Source: Mycobacterium sp. ACS1612 (GTDB taxonomy: Bacteria > Actinomycetota > Actinomycetes > Mycobacteriales > Mycobacteriaceae). From it: a stretch of DNA of 64,000 bases. The notes under the pieces are model-generated. The model was not told where the DNA came from. It did not search any database and was given only the letters and a program-made list of their open reading frames with translations. The stretch is taken from assembly GCF_001667505.1 (NCBI RefSeq), contig NZ_LZHZ01000066.1, positions 50,111-114,110 on the forward strand, in the 5' to 3' direction. Each line of letters starts with the position of its first letter. Within the stretch, counting starts at the first letter, position 1. This document shows, piece after piece, positions 26,813 to 35,631 of the stretch. The translations under genes were made by a program, and so were the position numbers.

Positions 26813-28152
26813 AGATTTCTTTGTTCTACGAGTTTCCGCTGCCTCGGCCGTGGGCGCCCGACGACGAGCACACGCTCTTCCAGGACGGACTCGACGAGGT
26901 GGAAGCCGCAGACAAGGCGGGCTTCTCGACAGTGTGGCTGACCGAGCACCACTTCCTCGAAGAGTACTGTCACTCGACCGCGCCCGAGATCTTCCTCGCT
27001 GCAGCGAGCCAGCGCACCAAGGACATTCGGCTCGGCTTCGGCATCATGCATCTCCCGCCCGCCGTAAACCATCCCGCCCGCGTAGCCGAGCGCGTGTCGA
27101 CACTCGACCTGCTCTCCAACGGCCGGGTGGAGTTCGGCACCGGTGAGTCCTCCTCGGTTGGCGAGTTGGGCGGCTTCGGCATCGACCCCGCCGACAAGCG
27201 CAAGATGTGGGAAGAGGCGCTGGAAGTCTCGATCCGCTGCATGATCGAGGAACCGTTCACCGGCTTCAAGGGCGAGCACGTCGAAATGCCGCCGCGCAAC
27301 GTGGTTCCCAAGCCGCTGCAGAAGCCGCACCCGCCCGTGTGGGTTGCGTGCACCCGACCGGCGTCGGTCTCGATGGCCGCGCAGAAAGGCCTTGGCGCAC
27401 TGAGTTTCGCCTACACCGGCCCCGGCCCGCTGGCCGAGCGGGTGAACGGCTACTACAAGGAGTTCGAAGAGAGCGCGGTGCCCGTCACGCCCCAGATGAA
27501 CCCGAACATCCTCGCGATCGGCGGCGACCTGTCGATGATGGTGGCCCCCACCGACGAGCAGGCCATCGAGCGTCTCGGCAAGGGCGGCGGCTTCTTCGCG
27601 TTCGGCATCATGCACTACTACATGACCGGCATGCACACCCCGGGCCGGACCGGAGTGTGGCAGCGGCACCTCGAAGAGATCGAAAAGGATCCGAGCATCG
27701 TCTACGGCCCGGACCGTGGCCCGATCGGCAGCCCGGCGACCGTACGCGAATTCCTGCGCGGGTACGAGGACAGCGGCGTCGACGAACTGATTCTGCTGCT
27801 GACCCCACGTCGTCACGAGGAGACGATGGAGTCGATCGAGTTGATGGGCAAAGAGGTGCTGCCCGAGTTCATCGAGCGCCACGAGAAGTCGGCCGCCGAG
27901 AAGGCCAAGCGCATGGAGCCGATCCTGGAGAAGGCCGAGGCCCGCAGGCCGGCATCCAATGCGCCCGCGTTCGACGAGACGTACGCATTCGGCGGACTGC
28001 CCACCGGCCGTGAGAACTACACCGCCAACGAAGTGTCGTTGGCGATGGACGAGATGAATGCTGGCATCGAAGCCGCTGCGGCGAAGCTGAAGTCGGGGGA
28101 AGGATGGACGAGTCGGAATCCTTCTGCGGACGCGAGGAGCAGTGAAGACTAG
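26809..28152 (+). CDS. LLM-class flavin monooxygenase
   Basis: 447-residue bacterial luciferase-like protein. STVWLTEHHFLEEYC, LGFGIMHLPPAVNHPARVAE and GRVEFGTGESSS follow the LLM pattern. A C-terminal charged tail of about 70 residues (after ERHEKSAAEKAKR) is longer than usual. GTG start 26809 is preceded by AGGAGG and overlaps the KstD stop. The FMN reductase three genes downstream could supply reduced flavin. Confidence 0.86.
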   Translation: MKISLFYEFPLPRPWAPDDEHTLFQDGLDEVEAADKAGFSTVWLTEHHFLEEYCHSTAPEIFLAAASQRTKDIRLGFGIMHLPPAVNHPARVAERVSTLDLLSNGRVEFGTGESSSVGELGGFGIDPADKRKMWEEALEVSIRCMIEEPFTGFKGEHVEMPPRNVVPKPLQKPHPPVWVACTRPASVSMAAQKGLGALSFAYTGPGPLAERVNGYYKEFEESAVPVTPQMNPNILAIGGDLSMMVAPTDEQAIERLGKGGGFFAFGIMHYYMTGMHTPGRTGVWQRHLEEIEKDPSIVYGPDRGPIGSPATVREFLRGYEDSGVDELILLLTPRRHEETMESIELMGKEVLPEFIERHEKSAAEKAKRMEPILEKAEARRPASNAPAFDETYAFGGLPTGRENYTANEVSLAMDEMNAGIEAAAAKLKSGEGWTSRNPSADARSSED

Positions 28153-28164
28153 GGCCGACAAGAA

Positions 28165-29004
28165 GTGAGCATCGACGAACTCTGGCGCTACGACGGTAAG
28201 CGCGCCGTCGTCACTGGCTGCGCGTCGGGCATCGGTGCGCACGTCGCGCGTCAGCTCACCGAACTCGGCGCCGAGGTCGTCGGGCTGGACGTGAAACGCC
28301 CCGCATTGCAGCTCAAGGAGTTCCACGAGGTCGATCTCGGCGATGCGGCGGCCATCGACAGGGCAGCGGAAGCCATCGACGGACCGGTCAACGCGCTGTT
28401 CAACATCGCGGGCGTGTCGTCCGGGATCAAGGACCCGCTGCGGGTGGTGACCATCAACTTCCTCGGCACCCGGCACTTCATCGAGGCGATGGTGCCCAGA
28501 ATGCCGCCGGGGTCGGCGATCGCGAATGTGTCGTCGTTGGCGGCCTCCACGTTTCGCGAGAATGCCGTCGACACGGTCGGCTTGCTCGACACCGCGTCCA
28601 TGGCTGACGGGATCGAGTGGTGTCGGTGCAATCCCGGGCCGGTCGCCTACGGCGGCGGCTATCGGCTGTCGAAGGAGGCGCTGATCCTCTACGGCATGGC
28701 CAACGTCGCTGCGTTGGGCGCCAAAGGAATTCGGATCAACTGCACCGGCCCGGGTGTCACCGATACCCCGATCCTCGATCAACTGCGCTCGGCGTATGGG
28801 CAGGAGTTTCTCGACTCCTTCCAGACGCCGCTCGGTCGCGTCGCAGGCCCGGACGAACAAGCCAGTGTGCTGGTGTTCCTCAACAGCGATGCGGCGCGCT
28901 ACATCAGTGGTCAAGTGATCTGGGTGGACGGTGGTTCGGTGGCGGAAAGGGTGTTCGGTGACGTGACCGACGAGCGAAGAGCAGAACATGGCCAGCCTGA
29001 GTGA
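28165..29004 (+). CDS. SDR oxidoreductase (coniferyl-alcohol-dehydrogenase-like)
   Basis: 279-residue short-chain dehydrogenase. GCASGIGAHVARQL binds NAD(P); ANVSSLAAS supplies Ser and YRLSKEAL the Tyr/Lys. The short N-terminal half and the 25-residue insertion between Ser and Tyr are like 3-alpha-hydroxysteroid/coniferyl alcohol dehydrogenases. GTG 28165. It overlaps the following cyclase gene by 17 bp. Confidence 0.85.
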   Translation: MSIDELWRYDGKRAVVTGCASGIGAHVARQLTELGAEVVGLDVKRPALQLKEFHEVDLGDAAAIDRAAEAIDGPVNALFNIAGVSSGIKDPLRVVTINFLGTRHFIEAMVPRMPPGSAIANVSSLAASTFRENAVDTVGLLDTASMADGIEWCRCNPGPVAYGGGYRLSKEALILYGMANVAALGAKGIRINCTGPGVTDTPILDQLRSAYGQEFLDSFQTPLGRVAGPDEQASVLVFLNSDAARYISGQVIWVDGGSVAERVFGDVTDERRAEHGQPE

Positions 29005-29983
29005 CTTTCGCCGCGTCGCAGACGACGTCCGCAACTGGGGCCGTTGGGGTGACGCCGACGAACTCGGCACGCTGAACTTCATCACCGCCGAGAAGGTTCA
29101 GCAGGCGGCCGCGCTGGTCAAGAGCGGCAAGGTCGTCTCGCTCGGCGGCGACTTCGGTTCGGGCGGCCCTCAGGGCGCCTTCCAGTTCCGGCAAAACCCC
29201 ACGCACGTGATGACCGTCGACGGCGGTGACGCGAACACGCTGGCCGAATTCGGGCCACAATGGCTGCGCAATTCGGTGGCGCATCAAGTCAGCGAGTTCT
29301 TCGTGGACAACCCGTTCCGGTTCAACGACGACATGATCGTGATGCCGTTACAGGCCGCCACGCAGTGGGATGCGCTGTCTCACGTCTACTACGAGGACAA
29401 GCTCTACAACGGTTTCCCCGCGGACTCGGTGACCAGCTTCGGGGCCTACCACTGCGGCATCGACAAGGTCGACGGCAAAGGCATCATCTCGCGTGGCGTA
29501 CTGCTCGACGCGGTCCGTCACCGCGGCGCTGACGTGTTCCTCGAACCCGGAAACCCGGTCACCCCAGCAGAACTCGACGACATCGCCAAGGCGCAGGGGG
29601 TGACTGTCGGCCAAGGCGACATCGTGGTGGTGCACACTGGTTGGTGGACCCGGTTCTGCGCCACCGGCGACGGCGCTGAACCGGGGTCGGGTCTGCACTG
29701 GACCTGCGCGTCCTGGCTGCACGACAACCAGGTGGCCGCGGTCGCCGCCGACAACCTGATGGTGGAGGACCCCGACCCGGGCAACGGCGTCGAGGGCACC
29801 TTCCTGCCAATGCACATGCTGTGTCTGCGCGACATGGGCCTGATGCTCGGCGAGTACTGGAACCTCACCGAGTTGGTGGCCGACTGCGCCAATGACGGCG
29901 TGTACGAATTCCAGCTGATCGCACCCCCGTTGCGCGTCGTCGGCGCCGTCGGCTCCCCGGTAAACCCCATCGCAATCAAGTAG
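28988..29983 (+). CDS. Cyclase-family hydrolase (kynurenine formamidase fold)
   Basis: 331-residue protein of the cyclase/kynurenine formamidase superfamily. The metal motif normally HxGTHxDxxxH reads LQAATQWDALSH here, keeping Asp and the last His. IVVVHTGWW and LPMHMLCLRDMGLMLGE are other conserved parts. Members hydrolyse amides or lactones. In this operon a lactone or cyclic product after ring oxidation is a plausible substrate (inferred). It ends 7 bp before the FMN reductase. Confidence 0.82.
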   Translation: MASLSDFRRVADDVRNWGRWGDADELGTLNFITAEKVQQAAALVKSGKVVSLGGDFGSGGPQGAFQFRQNPTHVMTVDGGDANTLAEFGPQWLRNSVAHQVSEFFVDNPFRFNDDMIVMPLQAATQWDALSHVYYEDKLYNGFPADSVTSFGAYHCGIDKVDGKGIISRGVLLDAVRHRGADVFLEPGNPVTPAELDDIAKAQGVTVGQGDIVVVHTGWWTRFCATGDGAEPGSGLHWTCASWLHDNQVAAVAADNLMVEDPDPGNGVEGTFLPMHMLCLRDMGLMLGEYWNLTELVADCANDGVYEFQLIAPPLRVVGAVGSPVNPIAIK

Positions 29984-29990
29984 GTAGGAC

Positions 29991-30581
29991 ATGACTACGA
30001 GCACAACCACAGGCGGCGCGCCACTGGTCGTCGGTCTCGGCGGGACGCTGCGGGCCAACTCGTCCACCGAGCGCGCGCTGCGGTACTGCCTGGAGGCCGT
30101 CGAACGACAGGGCGGGCGGACGACGTTCTTCGCCGGACCCGACCTCGACCTGCCGATGTACGCGCCGCATGAACTGAAGCGCACGCCGAAGGCGCTCGAA
30201 TTGGTCAGCGCATTGCGCGATGCCGACGCGGTCGTCGTCGGCTCACCCGGCTACCACGGCGCGGTGTCCGGATTGGTGAAGAACGCGCTGGACTACATCG
30301 AGGATCTGCGCGACGACCCACGGGTCTACCTGGACAACACGCCGTGGGGTTGTATCAGTTGCGCTTACGGATGGCAGGCGGCGGTCGGAACGCTCGGTCA
30401 ATTGCGCAGCATCGGCCACGCCCTGCGCGCATGGCCCACCCCGCTCGGCGTCGCGATCAATTCGGCCGACCAGATATGGGATGACGTCGGTCGGCTCGCC
30501 GACACAGGTGTGCAGGGCCAACTGGACATGCTTGCCACTCAACTGCTGGCGTTCGCTCGCGCCGCCTGGGAAACGGCGTGA
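29991..30581 (+). CDS. NADPH-dependent FMN reductase
   Basis: 196-residue flavodoxin-like reductase. LGGTLRANSSTERALRY binds the flavin phosphate and GSPGYHGAVSGLVKNALDYIE is the family signature (GSPxYxGxxxGxLKNxxDY). It likely provides reduced FMN to the LLM monooxygenase upstream, forming a two-component system. It overlaps the next hydrolase by ATGA-type coupling (start at 30578). Confidence 0.87.
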   Translation: MTTSTTTGGAPLVVGLGGTLRANSSTERALRYCLEAVERQGGRTTFFAGPDLDLPMYAPHELKRTPKALELVSALRDADAVVVGSPGYHGAVSGLVKNALDYIEDLRDDPRVYLDNTPWGCISCAYGWQAAVGTLGQLRSIGHALRAWPTPLGVAINSADQIWDDVGRLADTGVQGQLDMLATQLLAFARAAWETA

Positions 30582-31429
30582 CCGACTACTCCCGCAAGAC
30601 CATCCTTGTCGACGGACTGGTCACCGCGTATCTCGAAGCGGGACAGGGCGATCCGGTCGTACTGCTACACGGCGGTGAGTTCGGCGTCAGCGCGGAGATC
30701 GGGTGGGAACGCAACATCGCCGCAGTCGCCGCACACCACCGTGTGTTCGCGTTGGACATGCTCGGTTTCGGCGGTTCGGCGAAGGTGATCGACTTCAATG
30801 ACGGCCGCGGCATGCGGATCAGGCACATCGCGCGGTTCTGCGATGCGGTCGGCATCGAGTCGGCACATTTCGTCGGCAACTCGATGGGCGCGGTGAACCT
30901 GTTCGTCGACGCCACCTCGGACACCCCGCTGCTGCCCGCACGCACCCTGGTGATGATCTGCGGTGGCGGCGAGATCCAACGCAACGAGCACTCCGCCGCG
31001 CTCTACGACTACGACGCAACGCTTTCCGGGATGCGGCGCATCGTCGAGGCGCTGTTCTACGACCCCGCCTACCCCGCCGACGACGCCTACGTCCGGCGGC
31101 GCTACGAGTCGAGCATCGCACCGGGCGCATGGGAAGCGCTCGCGGCCGCGCGATTCCGGCGACCAGGATTGGAGCCGCCTGCACTGCCGTCGAGTGACCG
31201 GCCGTACCACCGCATCGCGGTACCCACGCTGGCGGTGGAAGGAGGGTGCGACAAACTCCTTGCGCCGGGGTGGGCGGCGGAGATCGCAGCCAAGATCCCC
31301 GGCGGCCGATCCTGTGTGGTGCCAAAAGCCGGTCACTGCCCGCAGATTGAGCAACCATCGGTGGTAAACCACGTGCTGGTGGACTTCCTGAACGAGGTGC
31401 AACGAAAGGTGCCTGCGTCATGGGGCTGA
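30578..31429 (+). CDS. Alpha/beta hydrolase (second C-C hydrolase-like)
   Basis: 283-residue alpha/beta hydrolase. VVLLHGGEFGVSAE is an HGG oxyanion segment typical of meta-cleavage hydrolases, GNSMGA holds nucleophile Ser102, EGGCDKL the Asp and KAGHCPQIEQP the His. It is the second such hydrolase in the operon and need not share a substrate with the first. It ends the first tightly packed operon segment; an 86-bp gap with hairpin repeat B follows. Confidence 0.85.
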   Translation: MTDYSRKTILVDGLVTAYLEAGQGDPVVLLHGGEFGVSAEIGWERNIAAVAAHHRVFALDMLGFGGSAKVIDFNDGRGMRIRHIARFCDAVGIESAHFVGNSMGAVNLFVDATSDTPLLPARTLVMICGGGEIQRNEHSAALYDYDATLSGMRRIVEALFYDPAYPADDAYVRRRYESSIAPGAWEALAAARFRRPGLEPPALPSSDRPYHRIAVPTLAVEGGCDKLLAPGWAAEIAAKIPGGRSCVVPKAGHCPQIEQPSVVNHVLVDFLNEVQRKVPASWG

Positions 31430-31440
31430 ACATGTCGTGT

Positions 31441-31497
31441 CGAAATGCACCTTTTGCACCCTTCTACTCGACCTTTCCGTACAAAACGTGCATTTCG
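31441..31497 (-). repeat. 57-bp hairpin repeat, copy B
   Basis: CGAAATGCAC (31441-31450) and GTGCATTTCG (31488-31497) are perfect 10-bp arms spanning exactly 57 bp. The arms differ completely from copies A, C and D, but the length and the CGAA...TTCG ends agree. It is in the only sizeable gap of the operon, between hydrolase and SDR. Confidence 0.65.
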
Positions 31498-31515
31498 GCG
31501 TAAGGAGTCGGCGGT

Positions 31516-32316
31516 ATGGGCGACGAACTGGCGGGCGAGGTCGCTGTCGTGACCGGCGGTGCGTCGGGCCTCGGGGAAGGGCTGGTGCGACGGTTCGCCG
31601 CGGAGGGCGCCAAGGTCGTCATCGGCGACGTCGACGTCGACAGCGGTAGAGCGCTGGCGGCTGAGTTGGGCGACAACGCCTTGTTCGTCGAGGCCGACGT
31701 CGCCGACTTCGACCAGGTCGGGAGGCTGGTGTCGACGGCGGTCGAGAGTTACGGCGGCCTGCACGTGATGGTCAACAACGCCGGCATCTCGGGCACCATG
31801 CACCGAAGCTTCATAGACGACGACCTCGCCGACTTCCACAAGGTGATGGCGATCAACGTGGGCGCCGTGATGGCGGGCACCCGCGACGCCGCACGACACA
31901 TGTCGGAACACGGCGGCGGGTCGATCATCAACATCACCTCGATCGGGGGCATCCAAGCAGGCGGCGGCGTGATGTCCTACCGGGCATCGAAAGCGGCGGT
32001 CATCCAGTTCACCAAGTCGGCCGCAATCGAATTGGCGCACTACGAGATTCGGGTCAACGCCATCGCACCAGGCAACATCCGCACCGCGATCGTGCGCAAG
32101 TCGGCGGCGGGGGAGGATCGCGAAAAGCTGGCGGAGTTCGAAGAGAAAATCCGCGCCCAGATGCGCGCCGACCGCCCACTCAAACGCGAGGGCACCGCCG
32201 AAGACGTCGCCGAAGCCGCGCTCTACTTCGCCACGGACCGGTCGCGGTACGTCACCGGCACGGTATTGCCGATCGACGGCGGCACCGTCGCGGGCAAGGT
32301 GATCCGGCGCAAGTGA
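31516..32316 (+). CDS. SDR oxidoreductase
   Basis: 266-residue classical short-chain dehydrogenase: GGASGLGEGLVRRF, VNNAGIS, NITSIGG for Ser and YRASK for Tyr/Lys, plus the VLPIDGG C-terminal motif. ATG 31516 with AAGGAG. It restarts the plus-strand block after repeat B and is followed by a palindrome and a TetR gene. Substrate unknown. Confidence 0.86.
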   Translation: MGDELAGEVAVVTGGASGLGEGLVRRFAAEGAKVVIGDVDVDSGRALAAELGDNALFVEADVADFDQVGRLVSTAVESYGGLHVMVNNAGISGTMHRSFIDDDLADFHKVMAINVGAVMAGTRDAARHMSEHGGGSIINITSIGGIQAGGGVMSYRASKAAVIQFTKSAAIELAHYEIRVNAIAPGNIRTAIVRKSAAGEDREKLAEFEEKIRAQMRADRPLKREGTAEDVAEAALYFATDRSRYVTGTVLPIDGGTVAGKVIRRK

Positions 32317-32321
32317 CGTGT

Positions 32322-32343
32322 TTAAATCAGTCGCTTGACTTAA
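32322..32343. promoter_or_regulatory. Candidate operator upstream of TetR gene
   Basis: TTAAATCA-gtcgct-TGACTTAA, a 22-bp inverted repeat with one mismatch, lies just after the SDR stop and 27 bp before the preferred TetR start. AT-rich against the local background. Likely the autoregulatory site of the TetR protein that follows. Confidence 0.55.
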
Positions 32344-32369
32344 GGCGGGCTACGGGATTGACTAGGCAG

Positions 32370-33023
32370 GTGACCATTGCCAGGACCGTGCGCGCCGATC
32401 GGGCCAGCTCCACCCAAGAAGCGATACTGAAGGCCGCCGAGCGCCTGTACGCCGAGCACGGCGTCTACGCAGTATCGAACCGGCAGGTCAGCGAGGCGGC
32501 GGGACAAGGAAACAACGCCGCGGTCGGCTACCACTTCGGGACGAAGACCGACCTGGTGCGGGCCATCGAGCAGAAGCACCGCGCGTCGATCGAGGGACTG
32601 CTCGACTCGATGGTCGCCGAGACCGGTGACTCGACGGAGTTGCGCGACTGGATCGCGTGTCTGGTGCAGTCGTTCACCGAACACCTGGCGCGACTCGGCA
32701 ACCCGACGTGGTACGCACGGTTCGCCGCTCAGGTGATGGCCGACCCCGCGTATCACAAGATCGTGACCAAGGACGCGCTTGCCTCGCCGTCGCTGGCGCG
32801 GGTCGTCGATGGCATCACCCGGTGTCTGCCGAACCTGCCGATGGCCGTGGTCGCCGAGCGCAACATCATGGCGCGCAACCTGATGATGCACACCTGCGCC
32901 GACTTCGAGCGCGCTTTCGCCGAAGGCGCCGACGTTCCCCGGATGAGTTGGAACGCCGTCGGATCCGGCCTGATCGACGCGATCGTCGGACTGTGGTGCG
33001 CACCCGTCACGGAGCATGACTGA
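32370..33023 (+). CDS. TetR-family regulator upstream of ferredoxin-P450
   Basis: 217-residue TetR regulator. HTH region AILKAAERLYAEHGVYAVSN...VSEAAGQGNNAAVGYHFGTK at about 17-62; the ligand domain is of the TetR_C class seen with P450 genes. GTG 32370 is preferred because the operator-like palindrome lies between it and the alternative GTG at 32313. It overlaps the ferredoxin gene by 8 bp, so regulator and ferredoxin-P450 genes are transcribed together. Confidence 0.85.
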   Translation: MTIARTVRADRASSTQEAILKAAERLYAEHGVYAVSNRQVSEAAGQGNNAAVGYHFGTKTDLVRAIEQKHRASIEGLLDSMVAETGDSTELRDWIACLVQSFTEHLARLGNPTWYARFAAQVMADPAYHKIVTKDALASPSLARVVDGITRCLPNLPMAVVAERNIMARNLMMHTCADFERAFAEGADVPRMSWNAVGSGLIDAIVGLWCAPVTEHD

Positions 33024-33219
33024 CGTGAAAGTGACTGTCGACCAGGACAAGTGCGTCTCATCGGGCCAATGCGTGCTGAACGCGAGCGAAGTGTTCGACC
33101 AGCGTGACGACGACGGCGTCGTGATCCTCTTGTCCGCCAACCCGCCTGGCGATCAGGCCGAGAACGCCCGAAAGGCAGCGGCGGCCTGCCCCGCCATGGC
33201 CATCGACATCGAGGAATGA
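33016..33219 (+). CDS. 3Fe-4S ferredoxin (P450 partner)
   Basis: 67-residue ferredoxin. Cysteines in DKCVSSGQCVLN and ACPAMAI give C-x5-C...CP; the middle Cys of a 4Fe-4S site is missing, so a [3Fe-4S] cluster is expected as in actinobacterial P450 ferredoxins. It sits 1 bp before the P450 and almost certainly reduces it. Confidence 0.9.
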   Translation: MTDVKVTVDQDKCVSSGQCVLNASEVFDQRDDDGVVILLSANPPGDQAENARKAAAACPAMAIDIEE

Positions 33220-33220
33220 C

Positions 33221-34444
33221 ATGTCGGAAACCTTGACCCAGTTGGACATCCCCGAATACCCGATGGACCGCGACGCGCGCTGCCCGTTCGCACCGCCGCC
33301 GCAGGTACTCGAGATGGGTGCGGAAAAGCCACTGTCGCGGGTACGCATCTGGGACGGCAGCACGCCGTGGCTGGTCACCGGACACGAGGTGGCGCGGGCG
33401 TTGTTCGCCGACTCGCGGGTCAGTGTCGACGATCGCCGCGAGGGTTTCCCGCACTGGAACGAGCACATGCTCTCGACGGTGTACAAGCGGCCGCGTTCGG
33501 TGTTCACCTCCGACGCCGAGGAGCACACCCGGTTCCGGCGGATGCTGTCCAAGCCGTTCACCTTCAAACGCGTCGAGGGTCTGCGCCCCGCCATCCAGGA
33601 GGTCACCGACGAGTGCATCGACGCCATCCTGGCCGGACCGCAACCCGCCGATATCGTCGCCAAGCTGGCGCTGCCCGTGCCTACCCGGGTGATCAGCGAA
33701 ATGCTCGGCGTGCCATACGAAGACCACGAGTTCTTCCAGCATCACGCCAACGTCGGACTGGCCCGCTACGCCACCGCGGAAGACGGCCAGAAGGGCGCGA
33801 TGAGCCTGGCCGGCTACCTGATCGATCTGGTCAAGAAGAAGATGGAAAACCCGTCGGAGGACGCCGTGTCGGATCTGGCCGACCGCGTCAACGCGGGCGA
33901 GATCGACGTCAAGGAAGCCGCGCAACTGGGCACCGGCCTGCTGATTGCCGGGCACGAGACCACCGCCAACATGATCGGTATCGGGGTGCTGGCGCTGCTG
34001 GAGATTCCGCAACAGGCTGCGCTGCTTCGTGATTCCAACGATCCGAAGTTCATCGCCAACGCCGTCGAAGAGCTGATGCGCTACCTGTCGATCATCCAGA
34101 ACGGGCAGCGCCGGGTGGCCATCGAGGACATCGTGATCGGTGGTGAGACCATTCGCGCCGGCGAGGGCATCATCTTGGACCTCGCTCCGGCGAATTGGGA
34201 TGCCAGCGCCTATCCCGAACCGGACAAGCTCGACCTGACCCGCGACGCGGGCCAGCAGTTGGGCTTCGGCTACGGCCGCCATCAGTGTGTCGGCCAGCAA
34301 CTCGCCCGCGCTGAGCTTCAGATCGTCTTTCACACGCTGCTGCGGCGCATTCCGACGCTGCGTCTTGCCATCCCGTCCGACGAGGTGCCGTTCAAGCACG
34401 ACCGCCTCGCGTACGGCGTTTACGAACTTCCCGTTACCTGGTGA
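33221..34444 (+). CDS. Cytochrome P450 (CYP)
   Basis: 407-residue soluble P450. LLIAGHETTANM is the oxygen-activating I helix, and FGYGRHQCVGQQLARAEL contains heme-ligating Cys356. Length and the ARCPFAPPP N-terminus resemble CYP105-like actinobacterial enzymes. It is paired with its own ferredoxin; a reductase is not encoded here. Substrate unknown; an amidohydrolase follows. Confidence 0.92.
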   Translation: MSETLTQLDIPEYPMDRDARCPFAPPPQVLEMGAEKPLSRVRIWDGSTPWLVTGHEVARALFADSRVSVDDRREGFPHWNEHMLSTVYKRPRSVFTSDAEEHTRFRRMLSKPFTFKRVEGLRPAIQEVTDECIDAILAGPQPADIVAKLALPVPTRVISEMLGVPYEDHEFFQHHANVGLARYATAEDGQKGAMSLAGYLIDLVKKKMENPSEDAVSDLADRVNAGEIDVKEAAQLGTGLLIAGHETTANMIGIGVLALLEIPQQAALLRDSNDPKFIANAVEELMRYLSIIQNGQRRVAIEDIVIGGETIRAGEGIILDLAPANWDASAYPEPDKLDLTRDAGQQLGFGYGRHQCVGQQLARAELQIVFHTLLRRIPTLRLAIPSDEVPFKHDRLAYGVYELPVTW

Positions 34445-34458
34445 TTGGAGCGTCGACC

Positions 34459-35631
34459 ATGTCAACTCAAACAGCCACCCTCTATCCCGCCGAGGGCTGG
34501 GGCGCACCCAAGAACCGCAGAGGACACGCGGCCGGGGTGTCCGTCGGACTCCCCGAAGGCACCGAGATCTTCTCGGCCGACAACCACATCTCGGTGGCCG
34601 ACGACATCTTCTTCGAACGATTCCCCGACGACCTGAAGGGTCAAGCGCCACGTATCTGGTACGAGGACGGCGCGTACATGGTCGGCATGAAGGGCAAGTC
34701 GTGGGTCGGTGGCGACTTCGGCCGCGTGCTGATGCAGTACGACGACCTCGCGGGCGCCGCATCCAACAACATCGAGGCGCGCATCCAGGAACTCGCCGAG
34801 GACGGCATCGACAAGGAGTTGGCGTTCCCGAACGCCGTGCTGGCGCTGTTCCACTACCCGGACAAGGCGCTGCGCGAACGCGTGTTCCGCATCTACAACG
34901 AGTACATGGCCGACCTGCAGGAGCGGTCGAACGGCCACTTCTACGGTGTCGGGCTGATCAACTGGTGGGACCCGAAGGGCACCAGAAGCACGCTCGAAGA
35001 GCTGAAGGCGTTGGGGCTCAAGACGTTCCTGCTGCCGCTGAATCCCGGCAAGGACGACGAAGGCAACGTCTACGACTACGGCGGTACGTCGATGGATGCG
35101 GTCTGGGATGAGATCGAGGCGGCGGGACTGCCGGTGACCCACCACATCGGCGAGACCCCGCCGAAGACCCCCTGCGAGAACAACAGCGTCGTCGTCGGCA
35201 TGATGATCAACGTCGACTCGTTCCGCGAGCAGTTCGCCAAGTACGTGTTCTCCGGCATCCTGGATCGCCATCCGAGCCTGAAGATCGGCTGGTTCGAAGG
35301 CGGCATCGCCTGGGTGCCAACGGCGTTGCAGGACGCCGAGCACATGCTGGCCTCGTACCGGCACATGTTCAACCACGAACTCGCCCACGGTGTCGAGTAC
35401 TACTGGGACAACCACATGGCGGCGTCTTTCATGGTGGACCCGCTCGGTCTGCGGTTGATCGACCGGATCGGTGTCGACAACGTGTTCTGGTCGTCGGACT
35501 ATCCGCACAACGAAAGCACCTTCGGCTACTCGGAGAAGTCGCTGGCGGCCGTCGTCGACGCCGTGGGCCCTCAGAATGCGGCCAAAATCGTCAGCACGAA
35601 CATCAAGAAGTTCCTGGGACTCGACGGATGA
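34459..35631 (+). CDS. Amidohydrolase-2 family TIM-barrel hydrolase
   Basis: 390-residue metal-dependent hydrolase or decarboxylase of the amidohydrolase-2 family. FSADNHIS (N-x-H in place of HxH), VTHHIGE, FEGGIAWV and WSSDYPH are the expected metal and catalytic loops. Members often decarboxylate or hydrolyse aromatic acids (ACMSD/LigW relatives). ATG 34459 is 14 bp after the P450 stop. The partial gene at 63615 is in the same superfamily. Confidence 0.86.
   Translation: MSTQTATLYPAEGWGAPKNRRGHAAGVSVGLPEGTEIFSADNHISVADDIFFERFPDDLKGQAPRIWYEDGAYMVGMKGKSWVGGDFGRVLMQYDDLAGAASNNIEARIQELAEDGIDKELAFPNAVLALFHYPDKALRERVFRIYNEYMADLQERSNGHFYGVGLINWWDPKGTRSTLEELKALGLKTFLLPLNPGKDDEGNVYDYGGTSMDAVWDEIEAAGLPVTHHIGETPPKTPCENNSVVVGMMINVDSFREQFAKYVFSGILDRHPSLKIGWFEGGIAWVPTALQDAEHMLASYRHMFNHELAHGVEYYWDNHMAASFMVDPLGLRLIDRIGVDNVFWSSDYPHNESTFGYSEKSLAAVVDAVGPQNAAKIVSTNIKKFLGLDG

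Noticed and set aside
26776..29085. Very long minus-strand open frame opposite the LLM and SDR genes
   Set aside because: It mirrors genuine genes in high-GC DNA; its translation is His/Arg/Asp-rich with no family motif. The same holds for long antisense frames at 3852-5171, 22233-24212, 32753-34762 and 43617-44678.
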